Part shown: piece by piece, positions 18,959-26,517 of the stretch
Layout of the letters: each line of letters begins with the position of its first letter
Numbering within the stretch: the stretch's first letter is position 1
Source: Methanovulcanius yangii
GTDB lineage: Archaea > Halobacteriota > Methanomicrobia > Methanomicrobiales > Methanomicrobiaceae
Reading direction: 5' to 3'
DNA: 64,000 bases
NCBI RefSeq assembly: GCF_018687785.1
Contig: NZ_LTBL01000001.1
Span: 1,231,780-1,295,779 of the forward strand
Notes under the pieces: model-generated
What the model was told of the DNA's origin: nothing
The model's input: only the letters and a program-made list of their open reading frames with translations
The model's database searches: none
Program-made: the position numbers and the translations under genes

Positions 18959-19357
18959 TCATACGATGATGGTCGCCATGGAACCGATCTTCGGGAACCT
19001 CTCGGCTACCTCACGGGCAACCGGGCCCTTAATTTCGGTGCCTTTCGGCTCGCCACGCTCATTTGTGATGACCATCGCATTGTCCTCGAAGGACAGGCGA
19101 AGACCCGTTACTCTTCTGATTTCTTTTCTCTGCCTGATCACGACTGCTTTTTCAAGCTTGCGCCGCATATCGGGAGTGCCTTTTTTGACAGAGACCATTG
19201 CCATGTCACCGAGACCCAGTTTGGGCTGGCGACGGCGTACACCGTGGTACCGGTCGACGGAAACGATCTGTACCACGCGTGCTCCGGTGTTGTCCGCACA
19301 GGTCAGCCGGGTACCGGTTGACAGTGCGCGCGGGGTGCGGGACTGTTTTGCTTTCAT
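18959..19357 (-). CDS. rpl14: Ribosomal protein uL14
   Basis: Large-subunit protein at the subunit interface, 132 residues in the archaeal long form. The signature [20 protein letters not shown] and the C-terminal [18 protein letters not shown] are present. It overlaps S17 by 4 bases. Confidence 0.97.
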   Translation of the reverse strand: MKAKQSRTPRALSTGTRLTCADNTGARVVQIVSVDRYHGVRRRQPKLGLGDMAMVSVKKGTPDMRRKLEKAVVIRQRKEIRRVTGLRLSFEDNAMVITNERGEPKGTEIKGPVAREVAERFPKIGSMATIIV

Positions 19358-19680
19358 TCCTCAGCGACCTCCACGACGACAAATTTCTTGGTCTTGCTGA
19401 TAGGACGGCACTCCGCGATCTTGACGGTGTCGCCGACCTTCAGGTCGATACAGGGGGGGTGGTGTGCGTGAAGCTTTGAACTGCGTTTTTCATAACGCTT
19501 GTACTTCTTCACATAGTGCAGGTAATCCCTTGAGACCACCACAGATCCCTGCATCCGGTCACTCACGACTTTGCCGGTGATCACCTGGCCGCGCACCGGT
19601 AAAGCGCCGTGAAATGGACAGTTGACGTCATCGCATTCCTTCTCCGGAACGGAGACGTTTAATCCTGGATTTCTTGCCAT
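19354..19680 (-). CDS. rps17: Ribosomal protein uS17
   Basis: Small-subunit OB-fold protein, 108 residues with the archaeal N-terminal extension ([22 protein letters not shown]). The OB core includes [21 protein letters not shown] and the C-terminal [20 protein letters not shown] motif. It follows the RNase P protein gene. Confidence 0.97.
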   Translation of the reverse strand: MARNPGLNVSVPEKECDDVNCPFHGALPVRGQVITGKVVSDRMQGSVVVSRDYLHYVKKYKRYEKRSSKLHAHHPPCIDLKVGDTVKIAECRPISKTKKFVVVEVAEE

Positions 19681-19687
19681 GTATACC

Positions 19688-19963
19688 TCAGATTTTAATT
19701 CGCATGCTGGTTCTTTTTTCAGGCCTCATGACCAGCACCGACCCATCAACCCGTACGCGGGTATCATCGGGAAGGCGAAGGTCAAATGTTGCAGTGTTCT
19801 TTGCAACATGGAGAGTGCGTCCATCACAGCGAAGCGTAATCATCTGCTTTGTCTCGCCAACGATCCTGCCCGCTATGCCGACCTGTGACGGGTTTTTCGA
19901 CCCGGAAACACAGGCCTCAAGCCCGACAAGCTCGTGGCGGCAGATGTTTGCTGCTGTGATCAT
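19688..19963 (-). CDS. rnp1: Ribonuclease P protein component 1 (Rpp29/Pop4 homologue)
   Basis: Archaeal homologue of eukaryotic Rpp29, a small Sm-like barrel protein that pairs with Rpp21 and activates RNase P RNA for 5' tRNA maturation. The 91 residues show the family pattern [32 protein letters not shown] and end with [16 protein letters not shown]. It lies between L29 and S17, the usual archaeal position. The SUI1/eIF1 gene that often precedes it in other archaea is missing, leaving only 33 bases to L29. Confidence 0.95.
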   Translation of the reverse strand: MITAANICRHELVGLEACVSGSKNPSQVGIAGRIVGETKQMITLRCDGRTLHVAKNTATFDLRLPDDTRVRVDGSVLVMRPEKRTSMRIKI

Positions 19964-19996
19964 ACGCGTATTTCCTCCTTAATCGGCCTGAACTGC

Positions 19997-20197
19997 TCAG
20001 GCCCTGCGCCTGTTCTGCTCGGTTGCAATCCGTGCAATGGTTCTCCGGATCTCGCGGATACGGCCGGGGTTTTCCGGTGCTCCACCGGCACTGACCTTTC
20101 CGTTGTCCTGGACAAGTTCGAGCCTGAGCTTTCCAAGCTGCTCCTGGAGTTCCACATCACTGAACTGAGCGATTTCCTTTGCCCTGAAGATTGCCAT
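19997..20197 (-). CDS. rpl29: Ribosomal protein uL29
   Basis: Two-helix large-subunit protein at the exit tunnel, 66 residues. MAIFRAKEIAQFSDVELQEQ and the C-terminal IREIRRTIARIATEQNRR are standard. It is 2 bases from the S3 stop. Confidence 0.96.
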   Translation of the reverse strand: MAIFRAKEIAQFSDVELQEQLGKLRLELVQDNGKVSAGGAPENPGRIREIRRTIARIATEQNRRRA

Positions 20198-20199
20198 TT

Positions 20200-20916
20200 T
20201 CAGAACGCCTCCTCTTCGGGAACATCCTCGACTTCGGAGAGTTCGGCATCGATCTCTGCACCGAGGATATCCTCATCCGTCCCTTCCTCGTAGACAGCCT
20301 CTTCAACCTCTGCCATAGGCTGGGGTTCGAGAACCTCGAAGGTGTCGGGAAGCCGGGCTCCCGGCGGAATGATCTTAACCTGAACGCCGATGACGCCGAG
20401 CTTTTTAATGGCAATTGCATACCCCTTCTCGACGATTGTGTCAGACGGCTCTCCCGAGTGCTTGATGTAGCCCTCGGTAAACTTCTGGACACGTGAACGG
20501 GCACCGGTAAGCTTTCCGGAGAGGACAACCTCACACCCGAGTGCACCGGACTCCATCACACGGCGGATGGTGCTGTTTCCTGCTTTGCGGAAATACCAGC
20601 CGCGCTCGAGTGAGCTTGCCAGGCGTTCGGCCATAATCTGTGCATTGAACGACGGGTTGTCGACCTGCTGGACCTCAATCTGCGGGGATTCAATCCCGAA
20701 CTGGGCCTGAAGATCGGCGGTGATCTGACGAACCACCTTTCCGCCTTTTCCAATCACGATACCGGGCTTTTCAGCGAAGATCGTGATCTGGGTGCCGAGG
20801 GGAGTACGGGCAATATCCATGCCCCCATAGCCGGCACGCTTCAGTTCTTTTGTCAGGAACTTGTCGACCCGTGCTGAGCGGACACCGTCCTCGATAAATC
20901 TCTTCTCAATTCCCAT
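20200..20916 (-). CDS. rps3: Ribosomal protein uS3
   Basis: Small-subunit protein at the mRNA entry, 238 residues. The KH domain contains GTQITIFAEKPGIVIGKGGKVV, and the C-terminal domain runs through GCEVVLSGKLTGARSRVQKF. The protein ends in an acidic tail (EEAVYEEGTDEDILGAEIDAE and on), common in methanogens. It is 6 bases after L22. Confidence 0.97.
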   Translation of the reverse strand: MGIEKRFIEDGVRSARVDKFLTKELKRAGYGGMDIARTPLGTQITIFAEKPGIVIGKGGKVVRQITADLQAQFGIESPQIEVQQVDNPSFNAQIMAERLASSLERGWYFRKAGNSTIRRVMESGALGCEVVLSGKLTGARSRVQKFTEGYIKHSGEPSDTIVEKGYAIAIKKLGVIGVQVKIIPPGARLPDTFEVLEPQPMAEVEEAVYEEGTDEDILGAEIDAELSEVEDVPEEEAF

Positions 20917-20922
20917 GTCTGC

Positions 20923-21378
20923 TCAGGCCTCCTTTACCACAATCTCAACGTTGACCGATTCTGCGTATTTCGGTGTCGCACGGCCCATTGCACGCGGGAA
21001 GATCCCGCGCATTCTCCGTCCACGATTTGCAGAGACGTGAGTGATGACGAGGTTTTCCACATCAAGGCCGATGTACTCCGCATTCTTCTCAACAGATTTG
21101 ATGAGGCGGATGAACTTCGCGGATGCCTTGACGGGATACCTCCCGGCATCCCAACCCTCAAGTCCCTTCTTGTGGGCAACGTTACGGTTGAACCGCTTGA
21201 ACGGAATTGCCTTTTTCAGGGCAACTACATCCTCGAGGTAGGCAATCGCATCGCCGGTCTTCATTCCTTTAATCGTTCTGGCAATCTCAATCGAGTGCTT
21301 GGGCGAGATCGGAAGCTCGTTTGCTTTCGCGCGTGCTTCTTCTTCCCCGGTCTGAACTGAATATCCTGTCCTTGCCAT
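20923..21378 (-). CDS. rpl22: Ribosomal protein uL22
   Basis: Large-subunit protein lining the exit tunnel, about 151 residues. [20 protein letters not shown] and the beta-hairpin region [20 protein letters not shown] are conserved. The start chosen is MARTGYS, the family start; an ATG three codons upstream overlaps the S19 stop, and the sequence GTGATGATC between them offers only a cramped ribosome binding site, so either could be used. Confidence 0.96.
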   Translation of the reverse strand: MARTGYSVQTGEEEARAKANELPISPKHSIEIARTIKGMKTGDAIAYLEDVVALKKAIPFKRFNRNVAHKKGLEGWDAGRYPVKASAKFIRLIKSVEKNAEYIGLDVENLVITHVSANRGRRMRGIFPRAMGRATPKYAESVNVEIVVKEA

Positions 21379-21383
21379 GATCA

Positions 21384-21797
21384 TCACTTCAGGGGCACAT
21401 ACTTACTCGACCGGGTTGCACCGATACCGGCACTGCCGTGGCTGACACGCCTGCGGGTGAGTGCGAACTCCCCGAGGTAGTGGAAGACCGCCTCGGGCTG
21501 GAGTTCAACCGGAACGAAATCCTTTCCGTTGTGCACTTCGATCGTTTTTCCAATCATCTCAGGCAGGATGACCATGTCACGGGCATGTGTCCGCACACGC
21601 TCCTTGCCTTCCCGAATTTCACGAAGAACCTTCTCGTGGCCGGGGGTAAATCCGCGGTTGATTTTGCGGCGTGAACGTGCCGGCATAATGGGGAGCAGCT
21701 CGCTCATGCCCATCTGCTGAAGATCCTCGATCTTGTAGCCGTGGTAGGTGAATTCCTCTTTCCGCCGCGGCAACCTTCTCTGTGTTTTCTTTGCCAT
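21384..21797 (-). CDS. rps19: Ribosomal protein uS19
   Basis: Small-subunit head protein, 137 residues in the archaeal long form. The conserved core is [20 protein letters not shown] and [20 protein letters not shown], ending [10 protein letters not shown]. It lies between L2 and L22. Confidence 0.97.
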   Translation of the reverse strand: MAKKTQRRLPRRKEEFTYHGYKIEDLQQMGMSELLPIMPARSRRKINRGFTPGHEKVLREIREGKERVRTHARDMVILPEMIGKTIEVHNGKDFVPVELQPEAVFHYLGEFALTRRRVSHGSAGIGATRSSKYVPLK

Positions 21798-21809
21798 ATT
21801 TCAGACCCC

Positions 21810-22520
21810 CTATTTCCTTCCGGTCCTCTTGGCCGCAATGTGGCCGACCTTACGTCCCGGAGATGTGCCACGTGCAACGGTCTTCGGCCTTCCGACGTGC
21901 TGGTGGCCACCACCGCCGAACGGGTGATCGATGACGTTCATACAGACAGCCTTGACACGAGGCCATTTCTGAGCCTGGCTCTTCATCTTGTGGAACTTCT
22001 TTCCGGCCTTGACGAACGGCTTCTCGCCACGCCCGCCGCCGGCTACGATGCCGATGGTGGCACGGCAGTCGCCGTTGAACCACTTGTGTGTTCCGGACGG
22101 CATCTTGATACCGACACGATCGCCATCCTTGCCGATGACCTGGGCCTGAACACCGCTTGCGCGGATGAACTTGCCGCCATCGTTGGGGCGTGCCTCGACA
22201 TTGCATACGTAGGCACCGACGGGGACATTTTTGAGCGGCAGGGTGTTGCCGTTCTTTACCCGTGCCTCAGCACCCCATTCAACGTCGTCACCGACGCCCA
22301 CGCCCTCGGTGACAAGCATGAACATCTTGTCCCCGCTTTCGAGCTGGATCTTTGCAATCGGGGTGTGACGGGCAGGATCGTGTTCGATATCAATGACAAC
22401 CCCGCGGGTAACATCGCCGACATTGCCGGGATGCTTGAGCGATGCCTTGTATTTGTGCGAAGGGGCACGATAGGTCGGGCCGCCGCGTCCACGGTTCTGT
22501 GAGATAATACGTTTTCCCAT
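21810..22520 (-). CDS. rpl2: Ribosomal protein uL2
   Basis: Large-subunit protein needed for subunit joining and peptidyl transfer, 236 residues. It starts MGKRIISQNRGRGGPTYRAP. The C-terminal loop HPFGGGGHQHVGRPKTVARG contains the conserved histidines that approach the peptidyl-transferase centre. It follows L23 and precedes S19. Confidence 0.97.
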   Translation of the reverse strand: MGKRIISQNRGRGGPTYRAPSHKYKASLKHPGNVGDVTRGVVIDIEHDPARHTPIAKIQLESGDKMFMLVTEGVGVGDDVEWGAEARVKNGNTLPLKNVPVGAYVCNVEARPNDGGKFIRASGVQAQVIGKDGDRVGIKMPSGTHKWFNGDCRATIGIVAGGGRGEKPFVKAGKKFHKMKSQAQKWPRVKAVCMNVIDHPFGGGGHQHVGRPKTVARGTSPGRKVGHIAAKRTGRK

Positions 22521-22531
22521 GTTCCGCCACC

Positions 22532-22780
22532 TCAGAGTATACCGATACGGGAGAGGATCTCTTCCCCGGCTTTCTCGTCTTCAAACGAGACGATAGCTTT
22601 CTTCTGTCCCTTCATAGTCATGAGAGTCCGGACCGACGTGACTTTGTGCCCGAACATGTCCTCGACCGCCGCTGCGACATCATTCTTGCTTGCCTCACGG
22701 CGCACGAGGAACTGGAGCTTGCCATCGGATTCAAGAAGCATGGTTGCCTTTTCCGAGACAAACGGAGTTTTAATTACCAT
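22532..22780 (-). CDS. rpl23: Ribosomal protein uL23
   Basis: Exit-tunnel protein that docks SRP and the Sec translocon, 82 residues. It begins MVIKTPFVSEKATMLLE and contains KLQFLVRREASKNDVAAAVE. It directly abuts L4 upstream. Confidence 0.97.
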   Translation of the reverse strand: MVIKTPFVSEKATMLLESDGKLQFLVRREASKNDVAAAVEDMFGHKVTSVRTLMTMKGQKKAIVSFEDEKAGEEILSRIGIL

Positions 22781-23527
22781 TTACATATCCTCCAGTCTCT
22801 TCAGTGCCCCTGCGGTCCAGACGGTCAGCCTGCCGGCCTGTGTGCCCGGGGCAAGAAGCTCTGCATTGAGTTCTGCGACGCTGACGGCATCGACACCTGC
22901 AAGGTTCGATGCTGCCTTCAGGGCAGTCTCACCGGTTACGATAAGAAGTGACGTGCGCTGCTTGTACCTGCGGCCACGCAGTTTCCCGCGGCCTGCACGG
23001 ACCTTGCGGCTTGCTGCGGAGCGTTCCACATCTGCGAAGACGCCTGCTGCACGGAGAGCATTTACCACATCGGAGGTCTTGGTGAGGCCTTCAAATGCAT
23101 CATCAAAGACAACGGGAATCCCTGCTTCGAAGCGGTGTCCGCGGGCTGCGACGAGTTCTTCGTTGATAGTCGCGGCAATTGCCGAGCGAATCGCCTTCCT
23201 CTTCTCCTGCTTGTTCATCTTTCGGACGAGGATCTTTGCAGTCTTCGGGGGGTGTGCAACACGTCCACCGACGGACTGGGGAATCCGTGCAACACGGGAA
23301 CCGTTCTTCAGGCGGGGAACCTGTGCGACACCACGGCCACTTCCCCAAGAGACCGCAGACGTCCTCATGCCTGCATATGGGTCGGTGCCATGAGGCTGGT
23401 ACCTCTCGCTCTGGAGTGCAAGAACTGCGTTTTTGATAAGATCCGGGCGGTAATCTTCGCTGAATACTGCCGGAAGATCGATCTCTCCTGCAGAGCCGCC
23501 GTCAAGTGTTCTAATCTGTGCTTTCAT
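22781..23527 (-). CDS. rpl4: Ribosomal protein uL4 (archaeal L4/L1e type)
   Basis: Large-subunit protein with an extended loop in the exit tunnel, 248 residues. The loop contains DPYAGMRTSAVSWGSGRGVA and RIPQSVGGRVAHPPKT. The C-terminal half includes LLIVTGETALKAASNLAGVD. It lies 6 bases after L3. In bacteria L4 represses its own operon; whether this applies here is unknown, but the L3 leader is structured. Confidence 0.97.
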   Translation of the reverse strand: MKAQIRTLDGGSAGEIDLPAVFSEDYRPDLIKNAVLALQSERYQPHGTDPYAGMRTSAVSWGSGRGVAQVPRLKNGSRVARIPQSVGGRVAHPPKTAKILVRKMNKQEKRKAIRSAIAATINEELVAARGHRFEAGIPVVFDDAFEGLTKTSDVVNALRAAGVFADVERSAASRKVRAGRGKLRGRRYKQRTSLLIVTGETALKAASNLAGVDAVSVAELNAELLAPGTQAGRLTVWTAGALKRLEDM

Positions 23528-23533
23528 TCCTGA

Positions 23534-24490
23534 TCACCCCTGTTTGCTGGCAAGACTGACGTACTGGATTACCGGTACGCGGTCTACATGGTTTCCTGGA
23601 CGGATGGCCGGACGAATTCTGATAAGACGTTTTACCGGTCCGGGCACCGAGCCCTTGATGGCGACATAGTTCGACCGGACAAGACCATAATTCACAAATC
23701 CGCCTGCCGGGTTGATGTCTTCACCGCTCGTGCCGAACTTCAGAATCCGCTTGTTGTACTCGGTCCTCTGCTGGTATCCCATCTGACCCATCTGCGGAAC
23801 CTGCCACCTGACGTGGGACGGATTGAACGGCCCAAGGTTGCCGATATGACGCTTCTTTCCCTGACGGCCGTGTTTCCCCTTCCGGGTCTGAATGCCCCAG
23901 CGCTTTACCGGACCATTTGTTCCCTTTCCGGTGGTAATTGCGGTGACATCGATGTACTGACCTGCATCGAAGATCATATCCGCTGTGATTTCGGTTCCCA
24001 TGAGAGAGATTGCATATTCTACACGCTCTGCCATGCTGTCACCGCCGACACCCATTTCCATGATGTCGCCGGTCTTCTTCGGAACACCGGTAATCTCCGC
24101 GGGCTGCGTCTGCATGATGACAAAAATATCCGAGAGTTTCCCGGCTTCTGCCGCTTCGCGGATCCTGGAAACGTCTTCCTCGGACCATGCTTCAGCACAG
24201 GCGTGCTTCCCATAGGTATCCTCCCTGTAGCCACGGACACCGACAACCTTCATCGGGGGAATTTCAACAATGGTTACGGGCACCATGATCTCTTTGCCTT
24301 CTGACGGGCTGGAGGCATGGTCATCCACCATAATAAGATGGGTCATACCCACCTTATAGCCGGCAAATCCCTGCAGCGCCGGTTCCCCGTCGTACGCCGG
24401 CCAGGAGTGGTATTTTGGTACCTGGCTCAGGGCACGTTTGCGGGGACTGTATGCAAGTGAGCCCCTGCGTGGTCTGGATGTTTTCGACAT
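23534..24490 (-). CDS. rpl3: Ribosomal protein uL3
   Basis: First gene of the ribosomal operon, 318 residues, an early-assembly protein near the peptidyl-transferase centre. It starts [20 protein letters not shown] and includes [20 protein letters not shown] and [20 protein letters not shown], all diagnostic of the archaeal form. No strong ribosome binding site precedes the ATG; the bases before it are GATTGATCGAAAA. The leader upstream is long and rich in hairpins. Confidence 0.97.
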   Translation of the reverse strand: MSKTSRPRRGSLAYSPRKRALSQVPKYHSWPAYDGEPALQGFAGYKVGMTHLIMVDDHASSPSEGKEIMVPVTIVEIPPMKVVGVRGYREDTYGKHACAEAWSEEDVSRIREAAEAGKLSDIFVIMQTQPAEITGVPKKTGDIMEMGVGGDSMAERVEYAISLMGTEITADMIFDAGQYIDVTAITTGKGTNGPVKRWGIQTRKGKHGRQGKKRHIGNLGPFNPSHVRWQVPQMGQMGYQQRTEYNKRILKFGTSGEDINPAGGFVNYGLVRSNYVAIKGSVPGPVKRLIRIRPAIRPGNHVDRVPVIQYVSLASKQG

Positions 24491-24628
24491 TTTTCGATCA
24501 ATCCTGTATTCTTGGTTTCAGTTGCGAACGTTAAGCCTCAGGGCACGAATGTGCCTGGAGCTCCGAGATTTCGTGCTGACAGTTCAAGGGTCAACTGACG
24601 CCATGGCCTTGCGGCCGGTTTCCGATGA
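24491..24628 (-). promoter_or_regulatory. Structured 5' leader of the ribosomal operon
   Basis: About 138 bases lie between a predicted start site and the L3 ATG, long for an archaeal ribosomal mRNA. On the minus strand three hairpins follow one another: GGCC-GCAA-GGCC with a GNRA tetraloop (24605-24616), CAGTT/AACTG (24580-24597) and GGCAC-ATTC-GTGCC (24542-24555). No convincing open frame runs through it. The arrangement looks like an RNA element that could be bound by a ribosomal protein, but no known leader family was recognised. Confidence 0.45.
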
Positions 24629-24649
24629 TGCAGCGTACCGCACGAAAAC

Positions 24650-24663
24650 CTCTTTATTAAGAG
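24650..24663 (-). promoter_or_regulatory. Predicted promoter of the ribosomal operon
   Basis: On the minus strand CTTAATAAAG, preceded by GGAAATCT (BRE-like), forms a TATA box about 165 bases before the L3 start. It is flanked by 5-bp inverted arms CTCTT/AAGAG. It is the nearest acceptable TATA box to L3; a second, stronger one lies further up. Confidence 0.4.
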
Positions 24664-24893
24664 ATTTCCGACGAATTCCCTGCATACGGGCCCTTTTAGG
24701 TTGGGAGATTCTTCCGGTGTGGACCGGAATTGCTGATTCTCACAAAGTGATCCTGATTCTTCCCGCATTCTGCGCACCCATGATGGGCGGCGGAAATGGG
24801 CTCGTTTCCACGAAACGTCCACCCTTACGGTTCCGTCAGATCCTACGTCTTTCACCTGTTGCGCCTGTGCACAACCCATCTCGGTATCTCCCC

Positions 24894-25020
24894 CCTCCGA
24901 AAACGGAGGTGAGAGCCACCACGATATGAGAAGATCTCACCGGGCGGCCGGAATGATTCCGGCACCGGTAGATGAAATCCTCATATTGGTTCCATAAATA
25001 TTGCAAAGAAAGAGATATAA
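24894..25020 (-). ncRNA. Candidate structured RNA or distal leader: three perfect inverted repeats behind a TATA box
   Basis: On the minus strand TTTATATC (25013-25020) is a good TATA box lying just beyond the tfx stop codon. Within the next 100 bases are three perfect inverted repeats: GCCGGAA/TTCCGGC with a 3-base loop (24947-24963), GGTGAGA/TCTCACC (24908-24941) and CCTCCG/CGGAGG with a 4-base loop (24894-24909). No convincing gene is seen from 24664 to 24893; a 113-codon open frame there looks like chance. It could be a small RNA gene or an alternative far-upstream leader of the ribosomal operon. I could not match it to RNase P, SRP or box C/D RNA. Confidence 0.35.
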
Positions 25021-25051
25021 ACATGTCGGAAATTTGGAGAAAAGGAGTGCT

Positions 25052-25456
25052 TCATCCGAAGCAGAGATCGCCTTCTTCGGTGATATACACCTCAACATCA
25101 TCCCTGACAAACCGACCCTTGAACCGTTCCGGGTTTGATTCCTTGAGACGGTTAATGAGACCTATTGAATCGTACCGCACCTTGATATGTATCTTCTCGG
25201 CCTCGGTATATATCTCCCCTATTGCATCGAAGAGATCCGTGCCCGACTTGATCGTACAAAGATGCGTCGCATCAAGAGTGTACAGGAATTCGAGAGTTTC
25301 CTTTGCTTTTTCGATATTCTCATATGCAGCCTTCTCAATCGTACACACATTCGCCTTGGACGTGTGGATGATATCTGCTATCTGTTGCTGTGTGAGACCC
25401 TGCTTGCGGAATCTGAGCACCTCTTTCTGCCGATCGGTAAGGAGCCCTTGTTTCAT
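25052..25456 (-). CDS. tfx: Tfx family transcriptional regulator
   Basis: A 134-residue DNA-binding protein of the archaeal Tfx family. An N-terminal helix-turn-helix of sigma-70 region 4 type is clear (LLTDRQKEVLRFRKQGLTQQ and QIADIIHTSKANVCTIEKAA), followed by the conserved Tfx C-terminal domain ending in DDVEVYITEEGDLCFG. In Methanothermobacter Tfx binds downstream of the fmdECB promoter of molybdenum formylmethanofuran dehydrogenase. Here it is divergent from mtd across 140 bp, so regulation of mtd is an inference worth testing. No ribosome binding site is visible; AAATAGTTTAAG at about 25486-25498 would place transcription start just before the ATG, so the mRNA may be leaderless. Confidence 0.9.
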   Translation of the reverse strand: MKQGLLTDRQKEVLRFRKQGLTQQQIADIIHTSKANVCTIEKAAYENIEKAKETLEFLYTLDATHLCTIKSGTDLFDAIGEIYTEAEKIHIKVRYDSIGLINRLKESNPERFKGRFVRDDVEVYITEEGDLCFG

Positions 25457-25540
25457 TAACTATAGTATCACGCGCAGAAACTTAAACTATTTCATTTAAC
25501 ATCAGCCGTACAAATCCGTCGATTGGCAGAAATTCAAAAT

Positions 25541-25550
25541 GTTTATTACC
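25541..25550 (+). promoter_or_regulatory. Predicted mtd promoter (TATA box)
   Basis: GTTTATTACC preceded by an A-rich BRE-like stretch (TTCAAAAT) lies about 50 bases before the mtd ATG. Standard archaeal spacing puts the start site at about 25573, leaving a leader of roughly 25 bases. Confidence 0.5.
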
Positions 25551-25572
25551 AGACTTGTTGATAGTTGAATGT

Positions 25573-25586
25573 TCTCAAATTTGAGA
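25573..25586. promoter_or_regulatory. Perfect 14-bp palindrome at the mtd start site and ribosome binding site
   Basis: TCTCAAATTTGAGA is a perfect palindrome placed at the predicted transcription start of mtd, and its right arm runs into the ribosome binding site GAGAGGT. A protein bound here would sit downstream of the promoter, the position described for Tfx on fmdECB. The word AAATTTGAG also occurs at the same place before mer. Confidence 0.5.
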
Positions 25587-25596
25587 GGTTTAGAAT

Positions 25597-26436
25597 ATGG
25601 TAGTTAAAGTTGGAGTTGCAAAATTAGGCAACATCGCAAGTGGTGTTATGGTCGAGTTACTCCTCGACGAGCGTGCAGACCGTCAGGACATGCAGACCTT
25701 CATGGCAACAAGCGGGACCAAGCTCGAAGTCGAGGACGTCGACCGTGTGGTCAGCAACCTTATCGCATACAAGCCCGACTTCGCAATTGTGGTTTCACCG
25801 AACGGTGTCCTCCCCGGCCCCACCGGTGCACGTGAAGCACTCAAGGCAGCAGGCATCCCCGTAATCGTCATCACTGACGATGTCACCACCAAGAAGGAAT
25901 GGGCGGACCTCAAGGAGAGCGACTTCGGATATGTTATCCAGAAGGCAGACTCCATGATCGGTGCACGCCGTGAATTCCTCGACCCGAATGAGATGTCCGA
26001 CTACAACGGCAACCTCATCAAGGTCCTCACCGTCACCGGTGCATTCCGCAAGATGCAGATCGCAATCGATGCAGTCATCGACCAGGTCAAGGCAGGCAAA
26101 GCAGGTGCAGAACTCGAGCTCCCCAAGATTGTCATGACCGCTGACAAGGCTGTCAAGGACGAATTCACCAACCCCTACGCATATGCAAAGGCACGTGCAG
26201 CATTCGAGATTGCAGCAGCAGTCGCAATGGTCAACGTGAAGGGCTGCTTCATGACCAAGGGATTCGAGAACTACGTACCTATCGTTGCATCCGCACACGA
26301 AATGATGCGCGCTGCAACCGTCCTCTGTGACGAAGCACGTGAGATCGAGAAGGGCTGTGACGGTGTTGTGCGCATGCCGCACAAGAATGACGGCACCATC
26401 GTCTCCAAGACCACTCTTATCTCCAAGCCGGAGTAA
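25597..26436 (+). CDS. mtd: F420-dependent methylenetetrahydromethanopterin dehydrogenase
   Basis: Catalyses the reversible reduction of methenyl-H4MPT to methylene-H4MPT with F420H2, the fourth step of CO2 reduction to methane. The 279 residues match the Mtd family throughout: [20 protein letters not shown] at the start, [20 protein letters not shown], and [20 protein letters not shown] toward the end. It is cytosolic and forms a homohexamer in known cases. GAGAGGT lies seven bases before the ATG. Codon choice is strongly biased, as expected for a highly expressed gene. It stands alone behind its own promoter and ends in T-runs. Confidence 0.97.
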   Translation: MVVKVGVAKLGNIASGVMVELLLDERADRQDMQTFMATSGTKLEVEDVDRVVSNLIAYKPDFAIVVSPNGVLPGPTGAREALKAAGIPVIVITDDVTTKKEWADLKESDFGYVIQKADSMIGARREFLDPNEMSDYNGNLIKVLTVTGAFRKMQIAIDAVIDQVKAGKAGAELELPKIVMTADKAVKDEFTNPYAYAKARAAFEIAAAVAMVNVKGCFMTKGFENYVPIVASAHEMMRAATVLCDEAREIEKGCDGVVRMPHKNDGTIVSKTTLISKPE

Positions 26437-26450
26437 ATACCCAAACCCAA

Positions 26451-26478
26451 TTTTTCTTTTCCAGTTTGAGCCTTTTTT
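26451..26478 (+). terminator. T-rich terminator of mtd
   Basis: Two T-rich tracts (TTTTTCTTTT and CCTTTTTT) follow the mtd stop within 45 bases and lie before the 3' end of the convergent GalT-like gene. Confidence 0.55.
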
Positions 26479-26517
26479 CTGCAATAGTTGTGTGCCGATC
26501 GGGCAGAGTGCAACGAC

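Noticed and set aside
24538-24879. 113-codon open frame on the minus strand upstream of L3
   Set aside because: Composition is arginine/serine-rich without domain resemblance, there is no ribosome binding site, and it runs across the predicted promoter and leader hairpins.
24491-25051. RNase P RNA or SRP RNA in the L3-tfx interval
   Set aside because: I looked for the conserved RNase P core words and the SRP helix 8 motif on the minus strand and did not find them; only generic hairpins remain.
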